A stretch of 5,525 nt of DNA from Nitrospinae bacterium CG11_big_fil_rev_8_21_14_0_20_56_8. GTDB taxonomy: Bacteria > Nitrospinota > Nitrospinia > Nitrospinales > VA-1. The notes under the pieces were generated by a model. It did not search any database and was not told the DNA's origin. It was given only the letters and a program-made list of their open reading frames with translations. The position numbers and the translations under genes are program-made. Within the stretch, counting starts at the first letter, position 1, and each line of letters starts with the position of its first letter. Of the stretch, positions 1 through 5,525 are shown one piece after another. The DNA lies in assembly GCA_002796165.1 (NCBI GenBank), contig PCWF01000014.1:1-5525 (forward strand), written 5' to 3'.

Positions 1-300
1 TCCTGCGCGGTTTCCAATCTTCATTCCATCCTGACCGCCGAGTGGGGAGCCGAAGAAGCCTCCCGCCGAATCCACCACCTGCTGGAACCCCTGAAACTGT
101 TGCCGGTTTCTCCGCAGGAAATACGGAACGCGCTGGAAAGGGGGACGGCAGATTATCAGGTGTCCCTGGCCGCTTTGGCGGTGCGGGGATGGAACCTCAA
201 GGGTGTGGTGACCTTGGTTCCCGGTAATTTTAATTCCGAAGGGGTCATGGCCTGTTCTCCGGATGAAGTGGTGAAGTTGGCAAACGCCGGAGGTGAACCG
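1..300 (+). other. PIN-like domain segment (C-terminal half) at the N terminus of the aminotransferase ORF
   Basis: Residues 1-97 of the open frame follow the order seen in PIN_3/VapC-type proteins. A helix begins AVSNLHSIL. An amphipathic stretch follows with EEASRRIHHLLEPLKLLPV, then QEIRNALERGTADYQ, AALAVRGWNLKGVVTL, NF at 76-77 and SPDEVVKLA. Active family members usually carry DFEDA and TRNxxDF at the corresponding places. Here these read DYQVS (51-55) and TLVPGNF (71-77). The first Asp is kept (Asp51), the second acidic residue is Val54, and the last catalytic Asp is Asn76. The N-terminal part, which normally contains DTN(V/I), lies outside the window. I infer a conserved fold but probably no metal-dependent nuclease activity. 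The assignment is by remembered family pattern, not a profile search. Confidence 0.6.
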
Positions 301-1416
301 GTGGCCGGTGTGCCCCTGCTGAATATCCCCGCCACTTACCATGAAATTTTGGAAAACCTGGAGCAGGAATGGATGGAGGTGGTGCGGTCCGGTCATTACA
401 TCCTGGGGCCCAAGGTGTCCCTCTTGGAGGAACGGATCGCGGCATTTTGCGGCACCCCGCACGCGGTGGGGGTTTCCTCGGGAACGGATGCGTTGTTGAT
501 CGCATTGATGGCGGCTGGGATCGGAGAGGGAGACGAGGTGATCACCACGCCTTACACCTTCTTTGCGACGGCGGGGTCCATCGCGCGGCTGGGAGCGCGG
601 CCGGTCTTTGTCGACATCGATCCGGAAACCTTTAACCTCCAACCCGACTCGGTGGAGCGGGCCATCAATTCCAAAACCCGGGCGGTCATGCCGGTGCATC
701 TCTATGGCCAATGCGCGGACATGGATGCCATCAACCGGGCGGCGAAGGCGCATGGGTTAAGCGTCATCGAAGATGCCTGCCAGGCCATCGGCGCGCGTTA
801 CAAGGGACGTCGGGCGGGTGCGTTGAGCGATTACGGGTGTTTCTCCTTTTTCCCGACCAAGAATCTGGGAGGATTGGGCGATGGCGGAATGGTGACCCTG
901 GGCGATCCCGAACTTTTCGAAAAAGTCCGCATTCTCCGGGTTCACGGATCGGAGCCCAAGTATTATCACAAGATGATCGGCGGCAATTTCCGGATCGATG
1001 CCATTCAAGCGGCAGGAATTCTCGCCAAGCTCCCGTTCCTGGAACGCTGGACCGAAAAGCGCCGGACCAATGCAAAACTTTACGATCGCTTGTTCCGGGA
1101 CCGTGGACTGGATGGGAAAGTCGGTCTGCCTCCCGAAAAAGTGGCGGGTCACGTTTACAACCAGTACGTCATCCGCGCCGGTTCCCATCGTGATGCCCTG
1201 CGGACTTACCTGCAAAAGAACAAGGTGATGACGGAAATCTATTATCCGGTTCCGCTTCACCTCCAGGAGTGTTTCCGTTATCTCGGATATGGAAAGGGAG
1301 ATTTCCCCGAAGCGGAAAAAGCCGCTTCAGAGACTCTGGCCCTTCCCATTTCCCACGAGCTTACCCCCCCCCAGCAGGAACACGTCGTGAACGCCATAGC
1401 CGATTTTTATTCCTGA
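1..1416 (+). CDS. PIN-like domain fused to DegT/DnrJ/EryC1/StrS sugar aminotransferase (5' partial)
   Basis: The frame is open from base 1 to the TGA at 1414-1416, so the true start lies upstream; residue numbers count from base 1. Residues 1 to about 97 resemble the C-terminal half of a PIN (VapC-type) domain. From about residue 103 (VPLLN) a complete DegT-family aminotransferase follows. It would transfer an amino group, usually from glutamate, to a keto-sugar nucleotide using PLP in the cytosol. Visible PLP features are SSGTDAL (residues 159-165, phosphate binding), Asp258 in IEDACQA (pyridine nitrogen) and Lys287 in FFPTKNLGGLGDGG (Schiff base). HGSEPKYYHK, GGNFRIDAIQAA and the C-terminal PLHLQ and LPISHELTP segments also fit the family. 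The aminotransferase part is about 370 residues, the normal family size. Substrate and sugar position (C3 or C4) cannot be read from sequence; WbpE- and FdtB-like enzymes are relatives. It converges on rmlD, overlapping by 10 bp. Confidence 0.93.
   Translation, partial: SCAVSNLHSILTAEWGAEEASRRIHHLLEPLKLLPVSPQEIRNALERGTADYQVSLAALAVRGWNLKGVVTLVPGNFNSEGVMACSPDEVVKLANAGGEPVAGVPLLNIPATYHEILENLEQEWMEVVRSGHYILGPKVSLLEERIAAFCGTPHAVGVSSGTDALLIALMAAGIGEGDEVITTPYTFFATAGSIARLGARPVFVDIDPETFNLQPDSVERAINSKTRAVMPVHLYGQCADMDAINRAAKAHGLSVIEDACQAIGARYKGRRAGALSDYGCFSFFPTKNLGGLGDGGMVTLGDPELFEKVRILRVHGSEPKYYHKMIGGNFRIDAIQAAGILAKLPFLERWTEKRRTNAKLYDRLFRDRGLDGKVGLPPEKVAGHVYNQYVIRAGSHRDALRTYLQKNKVMTEIYYPVPLHLQECFRYLGYGKGDFPEAEKAASETLALPISHELTPPQQEHVVNAIADFYS
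289..303 (+). promoter_or_regulatory. Candidate internal ribosome binding site and GTG start for a stand-alone aminotransferase
   Basis: GGAGGTG at 289-295 is close to a full anti-Shine-Dalgarno match. It lies 5 nt before an in-frame GTG at 301-303. Starting there gives a 371-residue protein beginning (M)AGVPLLNIP, where DegT-family proteins normally begin. The other in-frame candidate, ATG 247, has only a poorly spaced GAAGGGG in front and would add the tail of the PIN domain. The codons here also encode AGGEPV, so a chance match is possible. Confidence 0.4.
1364..1372 (+). repeat. C9 homopolymer inside the aminotransferase coding sequence
   Basis: Nine consecutive C residues lie about 15 codons before the stop, within the codons for LTPPQ. 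In the present length the frame agrees with the family's usual C terminus (LTPPQQEHVVNAI). Losing one C would end the protein at a TGA at 1388-1390. Gaining one C would move translation into a frame that stays open to 2183, antisense to rmlD. Confidence 0.9.
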
Positions 1417-2282
1417 CCTTTAACCAGGCACCGCCTGAGAGCGGATTTCCAATCCGGCAGTTCGATCCCGAACACCGCCCGGACTTTTTCATTGCTCAGA
1501 ATCGAGTAAGGTGGACGCCGGGCTGGGGTGGGATATTGGGAAGTGGGAATCGGTGTGAGGCTTTTAGGATGGAGTCCGGTAAAGTCGAAAATGCTTCGGG
1601 CAAATTCATACCAGTTGGTTTCCCCCGCACTAGACAAATGATAGGTCCCGGCCACCCGTTCGAGCGACCGGGCGGTTCCATCCCCGGTTTGGGCCAGAAT
1701 ATTCCGGGTCGCCTCGGCGATTTCGCGGCACCAGGTGGGGGCGGTCACCTGGTCGTTCACTACTCGCAGGTCTTTACCCTCCCTTGCAAGCCGTTGCATG
1801 GTGAGCAGAAAATTTTGTCCCCGGGTGGCGTAGACTCCGCTGGTGCGCAGGATGAGATGCGGAACACCGGCCCGGCGGATCGCTTCTTCGCCCGCCAGCT
1901 TGGTGCGCCCATAGGCTCCAAGAGGGGCGGTGGAGTCATCTTCGTTATATGGGGTGCGGGATTGCCCATCGAAAACGTAGTCGGTGGAGTAATGGACGAG
2001 CCCCGCCCCCAGTTTGAGCGCCTCCTCGGCCAGGATGCCGGGCGCGATTCCATTAATTTGAAACGCCAGCTCCGCTTCGCTCTCGGCCTGGTCCACGGCG
2101 GTGTATGCGGCGGCGTTGACGATGAGATGGGGTTGGATTTTCCTCACTTGCGCACGGATCTGGTCCGGGTCCGCAAGGTTTAATTCCTCCCGCCCCAGGG
2201 CAACCAGTTCCCCGAGGCCCGGGAGGGTCCGGCTCAATTCCCAGCCCACCTGGCCGGTTTTGCCTGTAAGGAGAATCTTCAT
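1407..2282 (-). CDS. rmlD: dTDP-4-dehydrorhamnose reductase RmlD
   Basis: This 291-residue protein catalyses the last step of dTDP-L-rhamnose synthesis, the NAD(P)H-dependent reduction of dTDP-4-keto-L-rhamnose in the cytosol. It is an extended short-chain dehydrogenase. It shows an N-terminal Rossmann motif, TGKTGQVGWEL (residues 6-16), NAAAYTAVDQAE (56-67), the STDYVFDG signature (99-106), the catalytic YGRTK pair (Tyr124, Lys128) and RPPYSILSNEK (256-266) near the C terminus. Length and ends match the family (about 290-300 residues, MKILLTG start). It is the third gene of the leftward rml operon, 17 nt after the rmlA stop. No Shine-Dalgarno is visible in that gap, so translation may depend on coupling to rmlA. 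Its TAA (1409-1407) lies inside the 3' end of the convergent aminotransferase gene. Confidence 0.96.
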   Translation of the reverse strand: MKILLTGKTGQVGWELSRTLPGLGELVALGREELNLADPDQIRAQVRKIQPHLIVNAAAYTAVDQAESEAELAFQINGIAPGILAEEALKLGAGLVHYSTDYVFDGQSRTPYNEDDSTAPLGAYGRTKLAGEEAIRRAGVPHLILRTSGVYATRGQNFLLTMQRLAREGKDLRVVNDQVTAPTWCREIAEATRNILAQTGDGTARSLERVAGTYHLSSAGETNWYEFARSIFDFTGLHPKSLTPIPTSQYPTPARRPPYSILSNEKVRAVFGIELPDWKSALRRCLVKGQE

Positions 2283-2299
2283 GGGCGGAACGCGGACCG

Positions 2300-3181
2300 T
2301 CAGCGGTTTTCCCTGCGGATCAATTCCATCAGGTACTGTCCGTAGCCGCTTTTGTTGAGGGGTTTGGCCAGGCGGGCCAGTTGTGCGGCATCGATGAATC
2401 CCAGCCGGAAGGCAATCTCCTCCGGACAGCAGACCTTGAGTCCCTGCCGTTTTTCGAGAGTTTCCACAAAATTGGCCGCATCCAGAAGAGTATCGTGCGA
2501 TCCCGTGTCCAGCCAGGCATACCCCTGCCCGAGCCGTTCCACCACCAATTGGGATTGGGCAAGGTAAGCATTGTTGACGTCGGTGATCTCCAGTCCCCCG
2601 CGCGCCGAGGGTTTCAGGTTTGCGGCGATGTCCACCACCTGGTTGTCGTAAAAGTAAAGCCCGGTGATGGCGTAATTCGATTTGGGATTGCCGGGTTTTT
2701 CCTCAATGCGCGTTACGTTCCCGCTTTTGTCGAACTCGGCGACGCCATACAGTTCGGGTTGTTTGACCCAGTAGCCGAAGACCGTGGCTCCCCGTTCGCG
2801 CCGCCGGGCCCGGTCGAGAATGTCCTCCAGCCCGGCGCCGTAAAACACGTTGTCGCCGAGAATCAGGCTACACCCCCCATCGCCGATAAAATCGCGTCCG
2901 ATTATAAAAGCCTGGGCCAGTCCTTCGGGCTCAGGCTGGGCGGCGTAGGAAAAGCTCATGCCCCATTGCGAGCCGTCGCCCAGCAGGGACTGGAACTGGG
3001 GTTGGGACTCGGGCGTGGTGATGATGAGAATCTCGCGGATTCCGGCCAGCATCAAGGTGCTCACCGGATAGTAGATCATGGGCTTGTCGTAAAGCGGCAT
3101 GAGTTGCTTGCTGACCACCTGGGTGAGCGGGTAAAGGCGCGTTCCCGATCCTCCCGCAAGGATGATGCCTTTGTCGATCAT
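2300..3181 (-). CDS. rmlA: Glucose-1-phosphate thymidylyltransferase RmlA
   Basis: The product condenses glucose-1-phosphate with dTTP to give dTDP-glucose and pyrophosphate, the committed and usually feedback-controlled step of dTDP-sugar synthesis. The 293-residue protein (family about 290) shows the nucleotide-binding signature [11 protein letters not shown] (10-20), [16 protein letters not shown] (24-39), LGDNVFYG with Asp110, EEKP (160-163, catalytic-type Lys162) and WLDTGSHD with Asp225. The two Asp residues correspond to the Mg ligands of characterised RmlA enzymes. I chose ATG at 3181-3179, although the frame is open further upstream to 3277, because [11 protein letters not shown] is the usual N terminus. 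It also has GGAG 5 nt before it and overlaps the rmlB stop as ATGA. Upstream residues in this frame are rmlB shadow. It is the middle gene of rmlB-rmlA-rmlD. Confidence 0.97.
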   Translation of the reverse strand: MIDKGIILAGGSGTRLYPLTQVVSKQLMPLYDKPMIYYPVSTLMLAGIREILIITTPESQPQFQSLLGDGSQWGMSFSYAAQPEPEGLAQAFIIGRDFIGDGGCSLILGDNVFYGAGLEDILDRARRRERGATVFGYWVKQPELYGVAEFDKSGNVTRIEEKPGNPKSNYAITGLYFYDNQVVDIAANLKPSARGGLEITDVNNAYLAQSQLVVERLGQGYAWLDTGSHDTLLDAANFVETLEKRQGLKVCCPEEIAFRLGFIDAAQLARLAKPLNKSGYGQYLMELIRRENR

Positions 3182-4254
3182 GCATTCTCCGATGAATTGA
3201 CGTTGAGTCCCAGCCGCTCGCCCCGGTAGGCCCCTGACATGATGCGGTCCACCCATGCCCGGTTGTCGAGGTACCATCGCACGGTTTGGCGAAAGCCCGA
3301 CTCGAAGGTTTCCTGGGGTTGCCAGTCCAGTTCCTCGCGGATTTTGCTTGCGTCGATGGCATACCGCCGGTCGTGTCCCGGCCGGTCCTGCACGAAACGA
3401 ATCAGGTTCTTGTGCGGGACATGGGGGGAGTCCGGAACCAGCTCGTCCATGATGGCGCAGAGGGTGGTCACCGTTTCGAGATTTTTCTTCTCATTGTTGC
3501 CACCGATGTTGTAAACCTCCCCCCTCCGGCCCGCTTCGAAAACCCGCAGGATGGCCCGGCAATGATCCTCAACGTACAGCCAGTCGCGGACATGCTGGCC
3601 GTCTCCATACACGGGGAGAGGTTTCCCGGCCAGGCAATTGTGGATCATGAGCGGGAGCAGTTTTTCGGGAAATTGCCGCGGTCCGTAATTGTTCGAGCAA
3701 TTGGTGGTGAGGACCGGCAGTCCGTAGGTATGAAGATAGGAGCGGACGAGATGATCGCTCGCGGCTTTTGACGCGGCGTAGGGGGAATTGGGAGCGTAGA
3801 CGCTGGTTTCGGTGAAATAACCGGATTCCCCCAGCGTTCCGTAAACCTCGTCGGTGGAAACGTGAAGAAAACGGAACCTTTCCTTAGCTCCGGAATCCAA
3901 TCCGTTCCAGTATGACCGGGCCGCTTCAAGCAGTTCGAAGGTGCCCACCACATTGGTGCGGATGAATTCTCCCGGCGCGTCGATCGACCGGTCCACGTGC
4001 GATTCGGCGGCGAAATGGACGATCCCCTCGGGCCGGTATTCCCGCAGGAGATCGAGGACGCGGGTCCGGTCGCAGATATCCCCCTTTTCGAAATGGTGCC
4101 GAGGATGGTTCATGATGGGGGCCAGAGTGTCCAGGTTGCCCGCATAGGTCAGCTTGTCGAAGTTGACTATGCGGACCTCGGGCCGTTCGATCAGAAAATA
4201 AACGAAGTTACTGCCGATAAAACCGGCCCCTCCGGTCACAAAAAAGGTTTTCAT
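3178..4254 (-). CDS. rmlB: dTDP-glucose 4,6-dehydratase RmlB
   Basis: The product converts dTDP-glucose to dTDP-4-keto-6-deoxyglucose with a tightly bound NAD+. This intermediate is the branch point for rhamnose and for several amino and deoxy sugars. The 358-residue protein (family about 340-360) has the NAD-binding [11 protein letters not shown] (7-17), [10 protein letters not shown] (33-42), GDICD (58-62), [12 protein letters not shown] (80-91), and the catalytic STDEVYG with Thr134, Asp135, Glu136. [13 protein letters not shown] carries the Tyr159/Lys163 pair. [12 protein letters not shown] and [12 protein letters not shown] are further dehydratase hallmarks. It is the first gene of the leftward operon; its TGA overlaps the rmlA start (ATGA). 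No convincing Shine-Dalgarno precedes the ATG at 4254-4252, but [14 protein letters not shown] is a typical N terminus, so the start is likely correct. Confidence 0.97.
   Translation of the reverse strand: MKTFFVTGGAGFIGSNFVYFLIERPEVRIVNFDKLTYAGNLDTLAPIMNHPRHHFEKGDICDRTRVLDLLREYRPEGIVHFAAESHVDRSIDAPGEFIRTNVVGTFELLEAARSYWNGLDSGAKERFRFLHVSTDEVYGTLGESGYFTETSVYAPNSPYAASKAASDHLVRSYLHTYGLPVLTTNCSNNYGPRQFPEKLLPLMIHNCLAGKPLPVYGDGQHVRDWLYVEDHCRAILRVFEAGRRGEVYNIGGNNEKKNLETVTTLCAIMDELVPDSPHVPHKNLIRFVQDRPGHDRRYAIDASKIREELDWQPQETFESGFRQTVRWYLDNRAWVDRIMSGAYRGERLGLNVNSSENA
3187..3190 (-). promoter_or_regulatory. Ribosome binding site of rmlA
   Basis: GGAG on the minus strand sits 5 nt before the ATG at 3181, inside the last codons of rmlB. 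It decides the start of rmlA against the longer open frame that reaches 3277. Confidence 0.65.
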
Positions 4255-4318
4255 GATGAACGGAACGATGGGTGTTGATAAACGGACGACCTGGGGTGGA
4301 ACCTCTGCGATCCCAGCG

Positions 4319-4347
4319 AGTATAGTGTGTTAACCTTTTGAAAGCAA
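4319..4347 (-). promoter_or_regulatory. Candidate sigma70-like promoter of rmlBAD
   Basis: On the minus strand TTGCTT (4347-4342) is followed by a 17-nt spacer and TATACT (4324-4319). The -10 box matches consensus at 5 of 6 positions and the -35 box at 3 of 6, including TTG. Transcription would begin near 4312 and leave a leader of roughly 57 nt before rmlB. This is the best-spaced pair I found in the 169-nt divergent intergenic region. It is a pattern match only, and the host's promoter consensus is unknown. Confidence 0.45.
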
Positions 4348-4404
4348 GCCATTCCCCCCGGCGCGGGGTTTGATGTATAGTGAGTCCGGAACGGTCCATT
4401 CAAC

Positions 4405-4414
4405 GGGGAAGGAA
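4405..4414 (+). promoter_or_regulatory. Ribosome binding site of the UDP-GlcNAc 2-epimerase gene
   Basis: A purine run, GGGGAAGGAA, ends 9 nt before the ATG at 4424. It supports this ATG, which also gives the usual N terminus MNILNVVGTRPN. Confidence 0.7.
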
Positions 4415-4423
4415 CTTCAGGGC

Positions 4424-5525
4424 ATGAACATTTTGAACGTGGTTGGAACCCGGCCCAACTTTATCAAGATGGCTTCCATAATGGAGGCCATGAGCCGAAA
4501 TGGACGGATCCGTCCCACCCTGCTTCACACCGGCCAGCATTACGACGACAATATGAACCGGGTTTTTTTCGATCAGTTGGGAATCCCTCGTCCCGACCTG
4601 AACCTGAACGTCGCCGAGTCCACCAATCCCGCCCAGGTGGGGGAAGTGATGAAACGGTTCGATGAACTCCTCTCCCGGAACCGGCCCGATGCCGTGCTGG
4701 TGGTAGGTGACGTGAGTTCCACCCTCGCCTGCGCCCTCACCGCCTCCTACCACCGGATTCCCGTGGTGCATGTGGAAGCGGGACTGCGCTCCTTCGACCG
4801 GGATATGCCCGAAGAGATCAATCGTATCCTGACCGACCAGGTGTCCGACTTTTTATTTATCACCGAACCGGCGGCCCGGGCGAACTTGTACCGTGAGGGG
4901 ATCGATCCGGGCCGGATCCATTTCGTCGGCAATGTCATGGTGGATACCCTGCTCAAAAACCGGTCCGTCGCGGAGCAGAACAGCCGGATCCTGGCGGATC
5001 TCAGGCTCAAAGACGGAAATTACGCGGTGGTGACGCTCCATCGTCCCTCCAATGTCGATACGGAGGAAACCCTTCGGGCCATTCTCGGCGCACTTGGACA
5101 ACTGGCGGACGAGCTTCCCGTGGTGTTTCCCATCCATCCCCGAACGCGGCAAAAGGTGGATCGTTTCGGACTCGAATCGATGTTGTCTCCGCTGGTCCTG
5201 CTTCCTCCGCAATCCTACCTCGACATGCTTCAGTTGATGGGCCGCGCGCGAATGGTCCTGACCGACTCGGGGGGCATGCAGGAAGAAACCACCATTCTCG
5301 AAGTTCCCTGCCTGACCCTGAGAGAAAACACCGAGCGGCCCATCACCATCGAAAAAGGCACGAACATGCTGGTGGGAGCCGATCCCACCCGCATTCTCGA
5401 AAGCGCGCGGAACATCCTGGTCTCGGGCGGCAAGAAGGGGACCCGTCCCGAGCTTTGGGATGGCAAAGCGGCGGGGCGGGTGGTGGATGTGTTATGCGGA
5501 ACTGAAATTCTGGATGGGAGTAGGG
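4424..5525 (+). CDS. wecB: UDP-N-acetylglucosamine 2-epimerase, non-hydrolysing (3' partial)
   Basis: The product interconverts UDP-GlcNAc and UDP-ManNAc, the donor or precursor for ManNAc-type sugars in capsule, O-antigen, ECA-like or teichoic glycans. It is a cytosolic GT-B-fold enzyme. Visible motifs are GTRPNFIKM (8-16), HTGQHYDDNM (35-44), GDVSST (Asp96), HVEAGLRSFDRDMPEEINR (Glu118, Glu131), GNVMVDTL (169-176), TLHRPSNVD (His206), FPIHPRT, DSGGMQEE (281-288) and ENTERPITI with GTN (301-314). Asp96, Glu118, Glu131 and His206 correspond to catalytic residues studied in E. coli WecB. The frame is open to the window edge after 367 codons, past the C-terminal GKAAGRVVDVL helix, so probably only a few residues are missing. 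The HRPSNVD variant in place of HRREN is common in bacterial homologues outside enterobacteria. It is transcribed divergently from rmlBAD. Confidence 0.95.
   Translation, partial: MNILNVVGTRPNFIKMASIMEAMSRNGRIRPTLLHTGQHYDDNMNRVFFDQLGIPRPDLNLNVAESTNPAQVGEVMKRFDELLSRNRPDAVLVVGDVSSTLACALTASYHRIPVVHVEAGLRSFDRDMPEEINRILTDQVSDFLFITEPAARANLYREGIDPGRIHFVGNVMVDTLLKNRSVAEQNSRILADLRLKDGNYAVVTLHRPSNVDTEETLRAILGALGQLADELPVVFPIHPRTRQKVDRFGLESMLSPLVLLPPQSYLDMLQLMGRARMVLTDSGGMQEETTILEVPCLTLRENTERPITIEKGTNMLVGADPTRILESARNILVSGGKKGTRPELWDGKAAGRVVDVLCGTEILDGSR

Noticed and set aside
247..249. ATG as the true start of the aminotransferase
   Set aside because: It would begin inside the conserved C-terminal tail of the PIN-like domain (SPDEVVKLA) and has only a purine run 2-3 nt away. 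The upstream frame is open and domain-like, and GTG 301 is a better internal start.
757..1260. 167-codon minus-strand frame opposite the aminotransferase
   Set aside because: The PLP-binding motifs and family length are on the plus strand, and the minus-strand product is not recognisable.
1269..2183. 304-codon plus-strand open frame
   Set aside because: It lies antisense to rmlD and overlaps the end of the aminotransferase. Its translation is low-complexity Pro/Gly/Arg-rich with no recognisable family, as expected for a GC-rich shadow frame.
2381..3229. 282-codon plus-strand open frame opposite rmlA
   Set aside because: RmlA on the other strand is a complete, well-matched enzyme. The plus-strand translation shows no known motif and has no ribosome binding site.
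3182..3277. 32-codon N-terminal extension of rmlA
   Set aside because: It overlaps rmlB by about 100 bp and encodes a Pro/Gly/Arg-rich stretch not found in RmlA. The ATG at 3181 has GGAG at proper spacing and gives the canonical N terminus.
3286..3771. 161-codon plus-strand frame opposite rmlB
   Set aside because: It is a shadow of rmlB, whose catalytic motifs are all in the minus-strand frame.
4356..4368. CCCCG/CGGGG hairpin followed by TTT as a terminator
   Set aside because: The stem is only 5 bp, the T-run is three bases, and it lies between divergent starts where a terminator has no gene to serve. It is better treated as an incidental or regulatory hairpin.
4338..4381. TTGAAA (4338-4343) with TATAGT (4376-4381) as the wecB promoter
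   Set aside because: The spacer would be 32 nt, far beyond the usual 16-18. No alternative -35 is visible in the C-rich stretch at the right distance.

Overview
The window is a piece of a bacterial nucleotide-sugar (surface polysaccharide) locus with five genes and almost no non-coding DNA. By eye the DNA is GC-rich and third codon positions favour G/C. The gene set points to a bacterium that makes rhamnose-containing and amino-sugar glycans, probably Gram-negative. The phylum cannot be fixed from the sequence: a Verrucomicrobiota-like or other PVC-type bacterium is possible, but that is only an impression.

Layout. 1-1416 (+): an open frame that enters from the left edge. It encodes the C-terminal half of a PIN-like domain joined in frame to a complete DegT/DnrJ/EryC1/StrS-type PLP sugar aminotransferase. 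1407-4254 (-): a compact dTDP-sugar operon transcribed leftward as rmlB, rmlA, rmlD. RmlB and RmlA overlap by ATGA, and 17 nt separate rmlA from rmlD. rmlD meets the aminotransferase tail to tail with a 10-bp overlap. 4255-4423: a divergent intergenic region with a reasonable sigma70-like promoter for the rml genes and a good ribosome binding site for the rightward gene. 4424-5525 (+): a non-hydrolysing UDP-GlcNAc 2-epimerase (wecB type) that runs off the right edge close to its natural end.

How the genes work together. RmlA makes dTDP-glucose from glucose-1-phosphate and dTTP. RmlB converts it to dTDP-4-keto-6-deoxyglucose. RmlD performs the last reduction to dTDP-L-rhamnose. The 3,5-epimerase RmlC, needed between RmlB and RmlD, is not in the window. 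The epimerase at the right supplies UDP-ManNAc. The aminotransferase adds an amino group to a keto-sugar nucleotide whose identity the sequence does not settle. All are cytosolic suppliers of activated sugars for glycosyltransferases outside the window.

The most unusual item is the PIN-DegT fusion. A nuclease-type domain with apparently lost catalytic residues is joined to a sugar aminotransferase. A near-perfect Shine-Dalgarno sequence and a GTG codon lie exactly at the domain junction, so a stand-alone aminotransferase could be made from the same gene. The same gene carries a C9 run near its 3' end. I see no tRNA, rRNA, CRISPR array, insertion sequence or clear rho-independent terminator.
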